Of a DNA stretch of 6,853 nucleotides, positions 1 to 5,403 are shown piece by piece. Under the pieces are notes generated by a model. It saw only the letters and a program-made list of their open reading frames with translations, searched no databases and was not told the origin of the DNA. Numbering within the stretch: the stretch's first letter is position 1; each line of letters opens with the position of its first letter. Source of the stretch: Gammaproteobacteria bacterium (GTDB lineage: Bacteria; Pseudomonadota; Gammaproteobacteria; Methylococcales; Methylomonadaceae); NCBI GenBank assembly GCA_024276805.1, contig JAJRWJ010000364.1, positions 1 to 6,853 on the forward strand. Reading direction: 5' to 3'. A program made the position numbers and the translations under genes.

Positions 1-44
1 AATGACCCCGGATGAGCTTTTTCTGATGATCGAAAGCTGTTCAT
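1..44 (-). CDS. Possible 5' end of a minus-strand gene, cut by the left edge
   Basis: On the minus strand an ATG at 44-42 opens a frame with no stop up to the window edge, reading MNSFRSSEKAHPGS. A strong Shine-Dalgarno-like AAGGGG lies at 59-54, nine bases before the ATG, which is the main reason to take it seriously. A TACAAT box at 97-92 could serve as its -10. Only 14 full codons are visible, so no family can be named. It conflicts with a plus-strand reading of the same bases that ends in TAA at 59-61; at most one is likely to be real. The ribosome binding site tips the balance slightly toward this one. Confidence 0.35.
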   Translation of the reverse strand, partial: MNSFRSSEKAHPGS

Positions 45-61
45 TGCACAATTCCCCTTAA
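2..61 (+). CDS. Alternative: 3' end of an upstream plus-strand gene
   Basis: A plus-strand frame is open from the left edge and ends in TAA at 59-61, reading MTPDELFLMIESCSLHNSP. The ATG at 2-4 need not be the start. Twenty open codons are expected by chance fairly often, so the frame alone is weak evidence. Support comes from a terminator-like hairpin with a T tract 33 bases downstream. It is mutually exclusive in practice with the minus-strand start at 44. No family can be recognised from 19 residues. Confidence 0.28.
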   Translation: MTPDELFLMIESCSLHNSP

Positions 62-93
62 ACAATCTACAGGATTATTGAAAAGATGGATAT

Positions 94-116
94 TGTACCT
101 TAGTACAGGTTTTTTT
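94..116 (+). terminator. Weak intrinsic-terminator-like hairpin with T7 tract
   Basis: The arms TGTAC (94-98) and GTACA (103-107) pair around the four-base loop CTTA. GG and seven T residues (110-116) follow. A five-pair stem is short and only modestly GC-paired, so termination would be weak. It would fit the end of a plus-strand gene finishing at 61. Confidence 0.35.
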
Positions 117-141
117 GGTTCTGCTAATCTCACCAATCAGT

Positions 142-194
142 TAGTTCCCGTCTATAAATGACGGGAACTGATCCGGCACAGGGAAGTGCCGGCA
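142..194 (+). repeat. Composite palindromic repeat, copy 1 (hairpins 1 and 2)
   Basis: Two hairpins lie in tandem. Hairpin 1 pairs AGTTCCCGTC (143-152) with GACGGGAACT (160-169) around the loop TATAAAT: ten perfect pairs. Hairpin 2 pairs CCGGCAC (173-179) with GTGCCGG (186-192) around the loop AGGGAA: seven perfect pairs. The same unit recurs in direct orientation 155 bases downstream. Aligned over 142-179 and 297-334 the copies agree at 34 of 38 positions, and none of the differences falls in the shared 9-pair and 7-pair stems. Conserved arms with drifting loops suggest that the folded form matters. The family is not one I can name. Confidence 0.85.
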
Positions 195-223
195 TAATCA
201 ATGGCCACAAGCCATTGATTATG
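193..223. repeat. Perfect 13-bp hairpin (hairpin 3)
   Basis: CATAATCAATGGC (193-205) and GCCATTGATTATG (211-223) are exact reverse complements around the five-base loop CACAA. The stem begins at the base immediately after hairpin 2 ends, so the two stems abut. There is no T tract on either strand, so it does not look like a terminator. Its arms share no sequence with the flanking composite repeat. Confidence 0.85.
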
Positions 224-256
224 AAGAAAACAGCAAATCGCATTTGCTGTTTTATT
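224..256. terminator. A/T-tracted hairpin (hairpin 4), possible bidirectional terminator
   Basis: AAAACAGCAAAT (227-238) pairs perfectly with ATTTGCTGTTTT (242-253) around the loop CGC. Two more A-T pairs (224-225 with 255-256) lie beyond one mismatch. A residues on one side and T residues on the other give a U-rich 3' arm on both strands, as in weak bidirectional terminators. It could end transcripts of the minus-strand gene at 389-814 or of a plus-strand gene at the left edge. The stem is only partly GC-paired and the T run is part of the stem, so termination is a guess while the hairpin is certain. Confidence 0.45.
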
Positions 257-289
257 TCTATAAACATCCCATGGATGGGTGTTTATAGA
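257..289. repeat. Long hairpin with one bulged base (hairpin 5)
   Basis: TCTATAAACA (257-266) pairs with TGTTTATAGA (280-289). After a single bulged T (267), CCCA (268-271) pairs with TGGG (276-279), leaving the loop TGGA. That gives fourteen pairs in total. It starts at the base directly after the outer pairs of hairpin 4 end, continuing the head-to-tail packing of stems. Its sequence is unrelated to the neighbouring stems. Confidence 0.8.
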
Positions 290-296
290 CTCTAAC

Positions 297-350
297 TAGT
301 TCCCGTCCATATATGACGGGAACCAATCCGGCACTAAGGATGTGCCGGCA
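297..350 (+). repeat. Composite palindromic repeat, copy 2 (hairpins 6 and 7)
   Basis: This is the second direct copy of the unit at 142-194. Hairpin 6 pairs GTTCCCGTC (299-307) with GACGGGAAC (315-323) around the loop CATATAT. Hairpin 7 pairs CCGGCAC (328-334) with GTGCCGG (342-348) around the loop TAAGGAT. The step from the start of the first stem to the start of the second is 29 bases in both copies, so the internal geometry is kept. The tenth pair of hairpin 1 is lost here (A298 faces C324). An eight-base palindrome AACTAGTT (294-301) overlaps its left end. Confidence 0.85.
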
Positions 351-388
351 GTATCGAAAGCAGGGGAATAAAAAGCTGTTACAGCCAA

Positions 389-814
389 TCAATACATGCC
401 ACTGGCAAGCTTCGTCCCGGTTTCCGGATCACTGGCCTGTGGCGGCTTCGGCCCACAGTAATTCGGCGTGTTTTGTACAAATATCACTGTTTTTTCATTA
501 TCGATCGTCAGCGCACAAGGAACCGGATTTGGCTTGGCAACCTGGATCGACCAGCCATTCCGGTCCGTCGCCCTGGCAATCCATTGCTGATCGGCGTATG
601 CGTTGCGCACCACCACCGTAGCACCCTGGGCGCCGATTCCTGTTACGACCAACTTGTGCCTGGCGTTACGCCATTCAGCAACGGCAACAGTTTCCCCGGC
701 ACGAAGCAACCCGGATCCTGGCGAAAAAAGCAACGCTGAGCACAGTAGCAAGGCCCCGATTGGCCTGAAGTTTCGTTGCCCGTAACCTGGAAATCGAACA
801 TTACCTTTATTCAT
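389..814 (-). CDS. Small exported protein with an Ig-like domain, function unknown
   Basis: A 141-residue protein. The N-terminus has basic residues followed by a hydrophobic stretch (about residues 19-31) typical of a Sec signal peptide, with cleavage possible near residues 36-40. Residues 43-120 alternate short hydrophobic strands (KLVVTG, ATVVVRNA, GWSIQVAKPNPVPCALTI) and resemble the small beta-sandwich or Ig-like repeats that end a strand in 'NPVPC' in secreted gammaproteobacterial proteins; that family assignment is from memory. Cys100 and Cys120 are spaced for a possible disulfide, which would fit a periplasmic or extracellular location. The tail (121-141) is Pro/Gly-rich. The ATG at 814 was chosen because AAGGAAGG lies four bases upstream; an in-frame ATG at 850 has no comparable site. 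The hairpin array lies just past its stop. No enzymatic motif is visible. Confidence 0.7.
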   Translation of the reverse strand: MNKGNVRFPGYGQRNFRPIGALLLCSALLFSPGSGLLRAGETVAVAEWRNARHKLVVTGIGAQGATVVVRNAYADQQWIARATDRNGWSIQVAKPNPVPCALTIDNEKTVIFVQNTPNYCGPKPPQASDPETGTKLASGMY

Positions 815-818
815 GCCA

Positions 819-826
819 CCTTCCTT
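819..826 (-). promoter_or_regulatory. Ribosome binding site deciding the start at 814
   Basis: Read on the minus strand, AAGGAAGG ends four bases before the ATG at 814, with its first GG eight bases away. This is much stronger than anything before the in-frame ATG at 850. It fixes a start that leaves a conventional signal peptide at the N-terminus. Confidence 0.6.
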
Positions 827-973
827 AACACGATTCAATACCAAATACATTGCTGCAATACAAAGACCTGAAATGAGGAATACTCGTCAAATTCCCGGGA
901 AGTGTAATAAATCCAACCTTAAAAACGCCTTAACATTTTTTATCCTGGCGCATCAGGCTTCTGCGCTACCCCC

Positions 974-1013
974 CTGCAGCAGCACCGCAACGGAATCCGA
1001 TTCGGCGCTGCAG
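974..1013. terminator. Hairpin just past the prfC stop, no T tract
   Basis: CTGCAGC (974-980) pairs with GCTGCAG (1007-1013). Inside, CCG (985-987) can pair with CGG (1003-1005), and AAT (994-996) with ATT (1000-1002), separated by bulges. It lies 13 bases beyond the prfC stop codon. With no U run on either strand it is not a classical intrinsic terminator; it may slow 3' decay or be incidental. I saw nothing else definite in the 212 bases between the exported-protein gene and prfC. Confidence 0.28.
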
Positions 1014-1026
1014 ATCCAGCAAGCGG

Positions 1027-2607
1027 CTACAGCTCCCTGGTGGCGCTGAAGCGGATTTCCGGCCAGCGCTCTTCGGTCAATTGCAGATTGACCCGGCTGT
1101 TGGCCAGATAGACCAGATAGCCGCCGCCGTCCTCGGCAAGATTGGCAAAGGCCTTGTTCTTGAACTCGGCCAGTTTTTCCGGCTTGTCTGAAGTCACCCA
1201 GCGCGCGGTGGTGATGGCGACGTTATCGTATACGCATTCGACATTGTATTCATCACGCAGGCGAAAGGCTGTCACATCGAACTGCAAGACCCCCACGGCC
1301 CCCAGAATGAGATCATTGTTTTTCAGCGGCTTGAATAACTGTGTTGCACCTTCCTCGGTCAATTGCAACAGCCCTTTGTGCAGCGACTTGGCTCTGAGCG
1401 GATCCTTCAATACCACGCGCCTGAACAGTTCCGGAGCAAAATAAGGGATACCGGCAAATTTCAGCTTTTCTCCCTGGGTAAAGGTATCGCCGACCTGAAT
1501 CGTGCCATGGTTATGCAAACCGATGATATCACCAGGATAGGCAGTGGCGACATTTTTCCGGCTGTCCGCCTGAAAGGTAATGGCATTGCCGACCTGAATA
1601 TTTTTACCGATACGGACATGATGCATTTTCATGCCTCTGTCGAACTTGCCCGAACAGATACGCAGAAACGCGATGCGGTCACGATGCGCGGGATCCATAT
1701 TGGCCTGCACCTTGAAAACGAAACCGGAGAATTTCTGCTCTTCGGGATTCACCAGGCGCTGCTCCGACTCGCGGGGCTTGGGTGCGGGGGCATACTGCGC
1801 AAAAGCATCCAGCAGTTCCTGAACGCCAAAATTGTTGATTGCCGAACCGAAAAACACCGGCGTCTGCCGGCCGGCAAGATATTGCGCATGATCGAAGCTA
1901 TGACTGGCGCCCTTGACCAGTTCGATCTCCTCGCGCAATTCATCCGCCTGGTCTTCCAGCAGTTCATCCAGGCGTTCATGGTACAGACCCTCGATGATAT
2001 CGCTTTCGGCAATTTTACCGCCATGATGGGGGCTGAACAACTGCACGGCATCGCGATAGAGATGGTAGACGCCCTTGAAGCGCTTGCCCATGCCAATCGG
2101 CCAGGTCATCGGCGCGCAGGCAATTTTCAGCACCGCCTCCACTTCATCCAGCAGTTCGATGGGATCCCGGCCTTCCCGGTCCAGTTTGTTGATGAATGTC
2201 AGAATCGGCGTATCGCGCATTCGGCAGACATCCATCAGCTTGATGGTCCTGGCCTCTACACCCTTGGCGACGTCGATCACCATCAGCGCCGAATCCACGG
2301 CTGTCAGGGTACGGTAGGTATCTTCGGAAAAATCCTCATGTCCCGGAGTATCGAGCAGATTGATGATGCAGTCATGGTGCTCGAACTGCATCACGGAGGT
2401 AGTGACCGAAATGCCACGCTGCTTTTCCATTTCCATCCAGTCGGAGGTGGCATGCCGGGCCGCCTTGCGCCCTTTCACCGAGCCTGCCAGCTGAATGGCG
2501 CCGCCGAACAGCAACAGCTTTTCGGTCAGTGTCGTTTTCCAGGCATCGGGATGGGAAATGATGGCGAAGGTCCGCCGCCGCTGCAATTCGGATAATTGTT
2601 CTGACAT
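1027..2607 (-). CDS. prfC: Peptide chain release factor 3 (RF3), with a P-loop Gly-to-Trp change
   Basis: RF3 is a ribosome-bound translational GTPase that removes RF1 or RF2 after peptide release. At 526 residues it is close to the E. coli protein (529). The G domain shows SDWMEMEKQRGIS and the switch I region (55-70), G3 DTPGH (86-90) and G4 NKLD (140-143). Further on are PVFFGSAINNFGV, the RF3-type KFSGFVFKVQANMDPAHRDR, LHNHGTIQVGDTFTQGE and NNDLILGAVGVLQFDV, so it is full length and specifically RF3 rather than EF-G. The odd point is the G1 motif, HPDAWKTT (residues 19-26), where the family has HPDAGKTT. The start at 2607 gives MSEQLSELQRRRTFAIISHPD, matching the usual N-terminus; a TTG nine codons upstream is less likely. 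There is no clear Shine-Dalgarno site. A TATAAT lies at 2639-2634. Confidence 0.96.
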   Translation of the reverse strand: MSEQLSELQRRRTFAIISHPDAWKTTLTEKLLLFGGAIQLAGSVKGRKAARHATSDWMEMEKQRGISVTTSVMQFEHHDCIINLLDTPGHEDFSEDTYRTLTAVDSALMVIDVAKGVEARTIKLMDVCRMRDTPILTFINKLDREGRDPIELLDEVEAVLKIACAPMTWPIGMGKRFKGVYHLYRDAVQLFSPHHGGKIAESDIIEGLYHERLDELLEDQADELREEIELVKGASHSFDHAQYLAGRQTPVFFGSAINNFGVQELLDAFAQYAPAPKPRESEQRLVNPEEQKFSGFVFKVQANMDPAHRDRIAFLRICSGKFDRGMKMHHVRIGKNIQVGNAITFQADSRKNVATAYPGDIIGLHNHGTIQVGDTFTQGEKLKFAGIPYFAPELFRRVVLKDPLRAKSLHKGLLQLTEEGATQLFKPLKNNDLILGAVGVLQFDVTAFRLRDEYNVECVYDNVAITTARWVTSDKPEKLAEFKNKAFANLAEDGGGYLVYLANSRVNLQLTEERWPEIRFSATREL

Positions 2608-2633
2608 ACTGCATTTACTACAAAAAACTGTCA

Positions 2634-2639
2634 ATTATA
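2634..2639 (-). promoter_or_regulatory. Candidate -10 box for prfC
   Basis: The minus strand reads TATAAT at 2639-2634, about 27 bases before the prfC ATG, leaving a leader of roughly 20 bases. The -35 region is poor: AATACA with an 18-base spacer is the best seen. A TTGACA at 2634-2629 overlaps it but would place its -10 on the start codon, so it is unlikely to be the -35. Confidence 0.4.
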
Positions 2640-2668
2640 ACTTATTATCCAAAGGCATGTATTTTCAT

Positions 2669-2674
2669 TATAAT
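2669..2674 (+). promoter_or_regulatory. Candidate -10 box for the lipoprotein gene
   Basis: A perfect TATAAT lies 30 bases upstream of the ATG at 2705, giving a short leader that carries the ribosome binding site CGGGAG (2692-2697). The best -35 is TTATCC at 2645-2650 with an 18-base spacer, a 3 of 6 match. It lies back to back with the prfC -10, so the two promoters would share their upstream DNA. Confidence 0.45.
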
Positions 2675-2704
2675 GACCGAATAAAACAGCACGGGAGTCA
2701 CTTT

Positions 2705-3352
2705 ATGCCACTTTTTTCTCGTATCTTCACCATGCTGCTGACTGCACTGGCAGTCACCGCCTGCTCCAGCCTCTACTACAGCAGCCTGGAGAAAATAGGC
2801 ATCCCGAAACGGGAAATCATGGTCTATCGGGTGAAAAAGGCCCGTGACACACAACAGGAAACCAAGCAACAATTCAAGTCCGCCCTGGCCCGGTTTACCG
2901 AACTGACCCATTATCAGGGCGGCGACCTCGAGGAAATCTACAATCGTCTGAACAGTGAATATGAAGCGAGCGTCGACAAAGCCCAGCAAGTCAGAACACG
3001 CATCGACGATATCGAAGACGTCTCGGAAGCCCTGTTCGAGGAATGGCAGGAAGAGATCACGCAATACAGCAGCGTATCCCTGAAGGCCAGCAGCGCGCGC
3101 AAACTGGCCAGGACCCGTCGCCAGTATGCACGGTTGATCGAGGCAATGAATCGCGCCTACGCAAAAATTGCACCGGTTCTGGCGGTATTCAAGGACCAGG
3201 TCCTGTATTTGAAACACAACCTCAATGCCCAGGCCATCTCCTCCCTGCAGGGCGAGTTGAAAACCGTCGAATCGGATGTTTCCGTACTGGTGGCGGCGAT
3301 GGAAAAATCCATCAATGAAGCCGATGCCTTCATCGAAAGCATCGAACAGTAG
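2705..3352 (+). CDS. DUF2959-type lipoprotein
   Basis: A 215-residue predicted lipoprotein. Residues 1-19 are a lipoprotein signal peptide ending in the lipobox VTAC, with Cys20 as the expected lipidated residue. Ser-Ser after the Cys, rather than Asp, favours outer-membrane sorting. The mature protein begins YYSSLEKIGIPKREIMVYRVKKARDTQ, then QQFKSALARFTEL, which is how I recognise DUF2959 (from memory). The rest is almost entirely helical and charged, with long heptad-like stretches (about 45-110 and 165-212) suggesting a coiled coil. The biochemical role is unknown. The start at 2705 is supported by CGGGAG seven bases upstream; an upstream extension would run through prfC on the opposite strand and lose the signal peptide. 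It diverges from prfC and converges on parE, so it is probably monocistronic. Confidence 0.88.
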   Translation: MPLFSRIFTMLLTALAVTACSSLYYSSLEKIGIPKREIMVYRVKKARDTQQETKQQFKSALARFTELTHYQGGDLEEIYNRLNSEYEASVDKAQQVRTRIDDIEDVSEALFEEWQEEITQYSSVSLKASSARKLARTRRQYARLIEAMNRAYAKIAPVLAVFKDQVLYLKHNLNAQAISSLQGELKTVESDVSVLVAAMEKSINEADAFIESIEQ

Positions 3353-3371
3353 CCGGCCCCGTGAGGTATGA

Positions 3372-3415
3372 CAGAAGCAGCCATCACCACACTGACATGC
3401 AGCAGTGGCTGTCTG
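3372..3415. terminator. Hairpin between convergent genes, weak
   Basis: CAGA (3372-3375) and CAGCCA (3378-3383) pair with TGGCTG (3406-3411) and TCTG (3412-3415): ten pairs with a two-base bulge and a 22-base loop. It lies in the 90-base gap where the lipoprotein gene and parE transcripts meet. Neither strand has a T run after it, so intrinsic termination is doubtful. Confidence 0.25.
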
Positions 3416-3442
3416 GTTGAAATCAATCGTCCAGAGAGCTTC

Positions 3443-5329
3443 TCAAAGCTCCGCCAGATTGCCTTTCTCCTCCAGCCAGGCCTTGCGATCCGGGGCGCGT
3501 TTTTTTGCCAGCAGCAAATCCAGCCGACTGCTGGTCTGATCACCTTCAGCAATGGTCATCTGCACCAGACGGCGGGTATCCGGATTCATCGTGGTCTCCC
3601 GGAGCTGACCGGGATTCATTTCTCCAAGGCCCTTGAATCTCTGCACATTGACCTTGCCTTTTAGCTTCTCCGCCTTGATGCGGTCCAGCACACCCTGTCG
3701 TTCCGCTTCGTCCAGGGCATAAAATATTTTTTTTCCGACATCGATGCGATACAGTGGCGGCATGGCCACGAATACATGACCTGCCCTGACCAGCGGTCTG
3801 AAGTGTCGGTAAAACAAGGCGCAGATCAGCGTGGCAATGTGATTGCCATCGGAATCGGCATCGGCGAGGATGCAAATCTTGCCGTAGCGCAGGTTTTTCA
3901 GATCTTCCGAACCTGGCTCGACGCCGAGGGCGACGGCGATATCGTGCACCTCCTGCGAGGCCATGACCTGCGTGGGATCCACTTCCCAGGTATTCAAAAT
4001 CTTGCCACGCAGCGGCATGATGGCCTGAAAATCCCTGTCTCTCGCCTGTTTCGCCGAGCCCCCCGCCGAATCGCCCTCCACCAGAAACAATTCACTGCGG
4101 GTAATATCCTGGGTCGTACAGTCCGCCAGTTTGCCAGGCAGGGCCGGTCCCGAAGAGATTTTCTTGCGCACGATCTTTTTACTGTTGCGCAGGCGTTTCT
4201 GGGCGCTTTGAATAATGATTTCAGCAATTTTTTCACCTTCTTCAGGATGTTGGTTCAGCCACAGACTGAAGGCATCCTTGGCCACACCGGAAACGAATGC
4301 CACGCATTCCCGGGAACTCAGGCGCTCCTTGGTCTGCCCTGAAAACTGCGGATCTTCCAGTTTCAGGGACAGGATGAAATGACAGCTTTCCCAGACATCC
4401 TCCGGCGCCACCTTGACGCCACGCGGCAGCAGGCTGCGAAAATCACAAAATTCCCGGATGGCTTCGGTCAGACCGGTGCGCAGGCCATTGACATGGGTTC
4501 CACCCAGCGCGGTCGGCACCAGATTGACATAACTTTCCGCTACGCTTTCGGCCACGGATTCGACGCTCCAGACCATCGCCCATTCCACCGCCTCATGTTC
4601 GGCGGTCATGGCCTCCATGAATGGTTCTTCAGGGAAGAAATCGACATCGCCAAGACGGTCCAGCAAATATTGCCTGAGGCCGTTCTGATAACACCAGGTC
4701 CACTGCTCGCCAGTTTGCTCCACGGACAGGGTAATGGTCAGCCCCGGACAGAGAACCGCCTTGGCGCGCAGCACATGGATCAGCTTCGACAGCGATACCT
4801 TGCCGGAGTCGAAATATTTGCCGTTGGGCCAGAACTTGATGCTGGTGCCGGTATTGTGCCGTCCGACCTTGCCGGTCTCGGTCAATTCGCTGGTCTTTTC
4901 CCCATCGGCAAATTCCATGCGGTAGATCCTGCCATTGCGTTTCACTTCGATTTCCAGTTTCTCGGTCAGGGCGTTGACCACGGAAACCCCGACACCATGC
5001 AAGCCGCCGGAAAAGCGATAATTCTTATTGGAAAACTTGCCACCGGCATGCAGCCGGGTCAAAATCACTTCCACGCCAGGCACTCCCTGTTGCGGATGTA
5101 TGTCCACCGGCATGCCCCGGCCATCGTCGCTCACCTGTATGGCGCCATCCTTATACAAGATAATGGCAATGCTGCTGGCAAAACCGGCAATGGCTTCGTC
5201 GACACTGTTGTCCACCACCTCCTGAACCAGATGATTTGGCCGGCTGGTATCGGTGTACATCCCGGGCCGTTTGCGGACCGGATCCAGACCACTCAAAACT
5301 TCAATCGCCGCTGCGTCGTAACTGCTCAT
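3443..5329 (-). CDS. parE: DNA topoisomerase IV subunit B
   Basis: ParE is the ATPase subunit of topoisomerase IV, which with ParC unlinks daughter chromosomes in the cytoplasm. At 628 residues it is full length (E. coli 630). The GHKL ATPase domain has EVVDN (37-41), DDGRGMP (68-74), and FSGGLHGVGVSVVNA with the ATP-binding glycines (106-120). The transducer domain carries QTKERL, with the conserved Lys at 334. The TOPRIM domain has EGDSAGG (418-424) and the metal-binding DADSD (490-494). The C-terminal QRFKGLGEMNPGQLRETT (563-580) is typical. The absence of a GyrB-type insertion, and the match to ParE phrases such as RPGMYTDTSRPNHL and KILNTWEV, favour ParE over GyrB. A short SVESVAESVAES run (255-266) replaces a variable stretch. 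It diverges from xseB across 74 bases. No convincing promoter or ribosome binding site was seen. Confidence 0.98.
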   Translation of the reverse strand: MSSYDAAAIEVLSGLDPVRKRPGMYTDTSRPNHLVQEVVDNSVDEAIAGFASSIAIILYKDGAIQVSDDGRGMPVDIHPQQGVPGVEVILTRLHAGGKFSNKNYRFSGGLHGVGVSVVNALTEKLEIEVKRNGRIYRMEFADGEKTSELTETGKVGRHNTGTSIKFWPNGKYFDSGKVSLSKLIHVLRAKAVLCPGLTITLSVEQTGEQWTWCYQNGLRQYLLDRLGDVDFFPEEPFMEAMTAEHEAVEWAMVWSVESVAESVAESYVNLVPTALGGTHVNGLRTGLTEAIREFCDFRSLLPRGVKVAPEDVWESCHFILSLKLEDPQFSGQTKERLSSRECVAFVSGVAKDAFSLWLNQHPEEGEKIAEIIIQSAQKRLRNSKKIVRKKISSGPALPGKLADCTTQDITRSELFLVEGDSAGGSAKQARDRDFQAIMPLRGKILNTWEVDPTQVMASQEVHDIAVALGVEPGSEDLKNLRYGKICILADADSDGNHIATLICALFYRHFRPLVRAGHVFVAMPPLYRIDVGKKIFYALDEAERQGVLDRIKAEKLKGKVNVQRFKGLGEMNPGQLRETTMNPDTRRLVQMTIAEGDQTSSRLDLLLAKKRAPDRKAWLEEKGNLAEL

Positions 5330-5350
5330 TCTTGTTTGTCTGTTTTCCTA

Positions 5351-5356
5351 TATAAT
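5351..5356 (+). promoter_or_regulatory. Candidate -10 box for the xseB-ispA-dxs operon
   Basis: A perfect TATAAT within CCTATATAATG lies 47 bases upstream of the xseB ATG in the gap between divergent parE and xseB. The expected -35 position (about 5327-5334) has no good match. The overlapping TATATA reads the same on both strands, so it could also contribute to parE transcription. Confidence 0.42.
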
Positions 5357-5403
5357 GTTGCCTGGAAATCACTCATCGTAACATCAAACACACTTCAATT
5401 GAC

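Noticed and set aside
142..350. CRISPR array
   Set aside because: There are only two repeat copies, the segment between them is itself three hairpins rather than spacers, and no cas gene is present.
142..350. Integron attC sites
   Set aside because: The hairpins lack paired GTTRRRY and RYYYAAC core sites and the unpaired extrahelical bases of attC, and there are no cassette-like genes.
813..1049. Plus-strand frame of 78 codons in the gap before prfC
   Set aside because: It has no ribosome binding site, overlaps the prfC end and the start of the minus-strand gene, and shows no recognisable domain.
1363..2595. Long plus-strand open frame of 410 codons opposite prfC
   Set aside because: It lies entirely antisense to a well-conserved RF3, has low-complexity His/Gln/Arg-rich composition typical of a shadow frame, and matches no family.
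2495..2704. Upstream extension of the lipoprotein gene to an ATG at 2495
   Set aside because: It would overlap the prfC coding region and promoter and bury the signal peptide. The ATG at 2705 has a good ribosome binding site and a proper lipobox.
3472..3508. GC-rich stretch followed by seven T residues, resembling a terminator
   Set aside because: It lies inside the parE coding region (the AKKRAPDR segment) and the T run is explained by Lys codons on the other strand.
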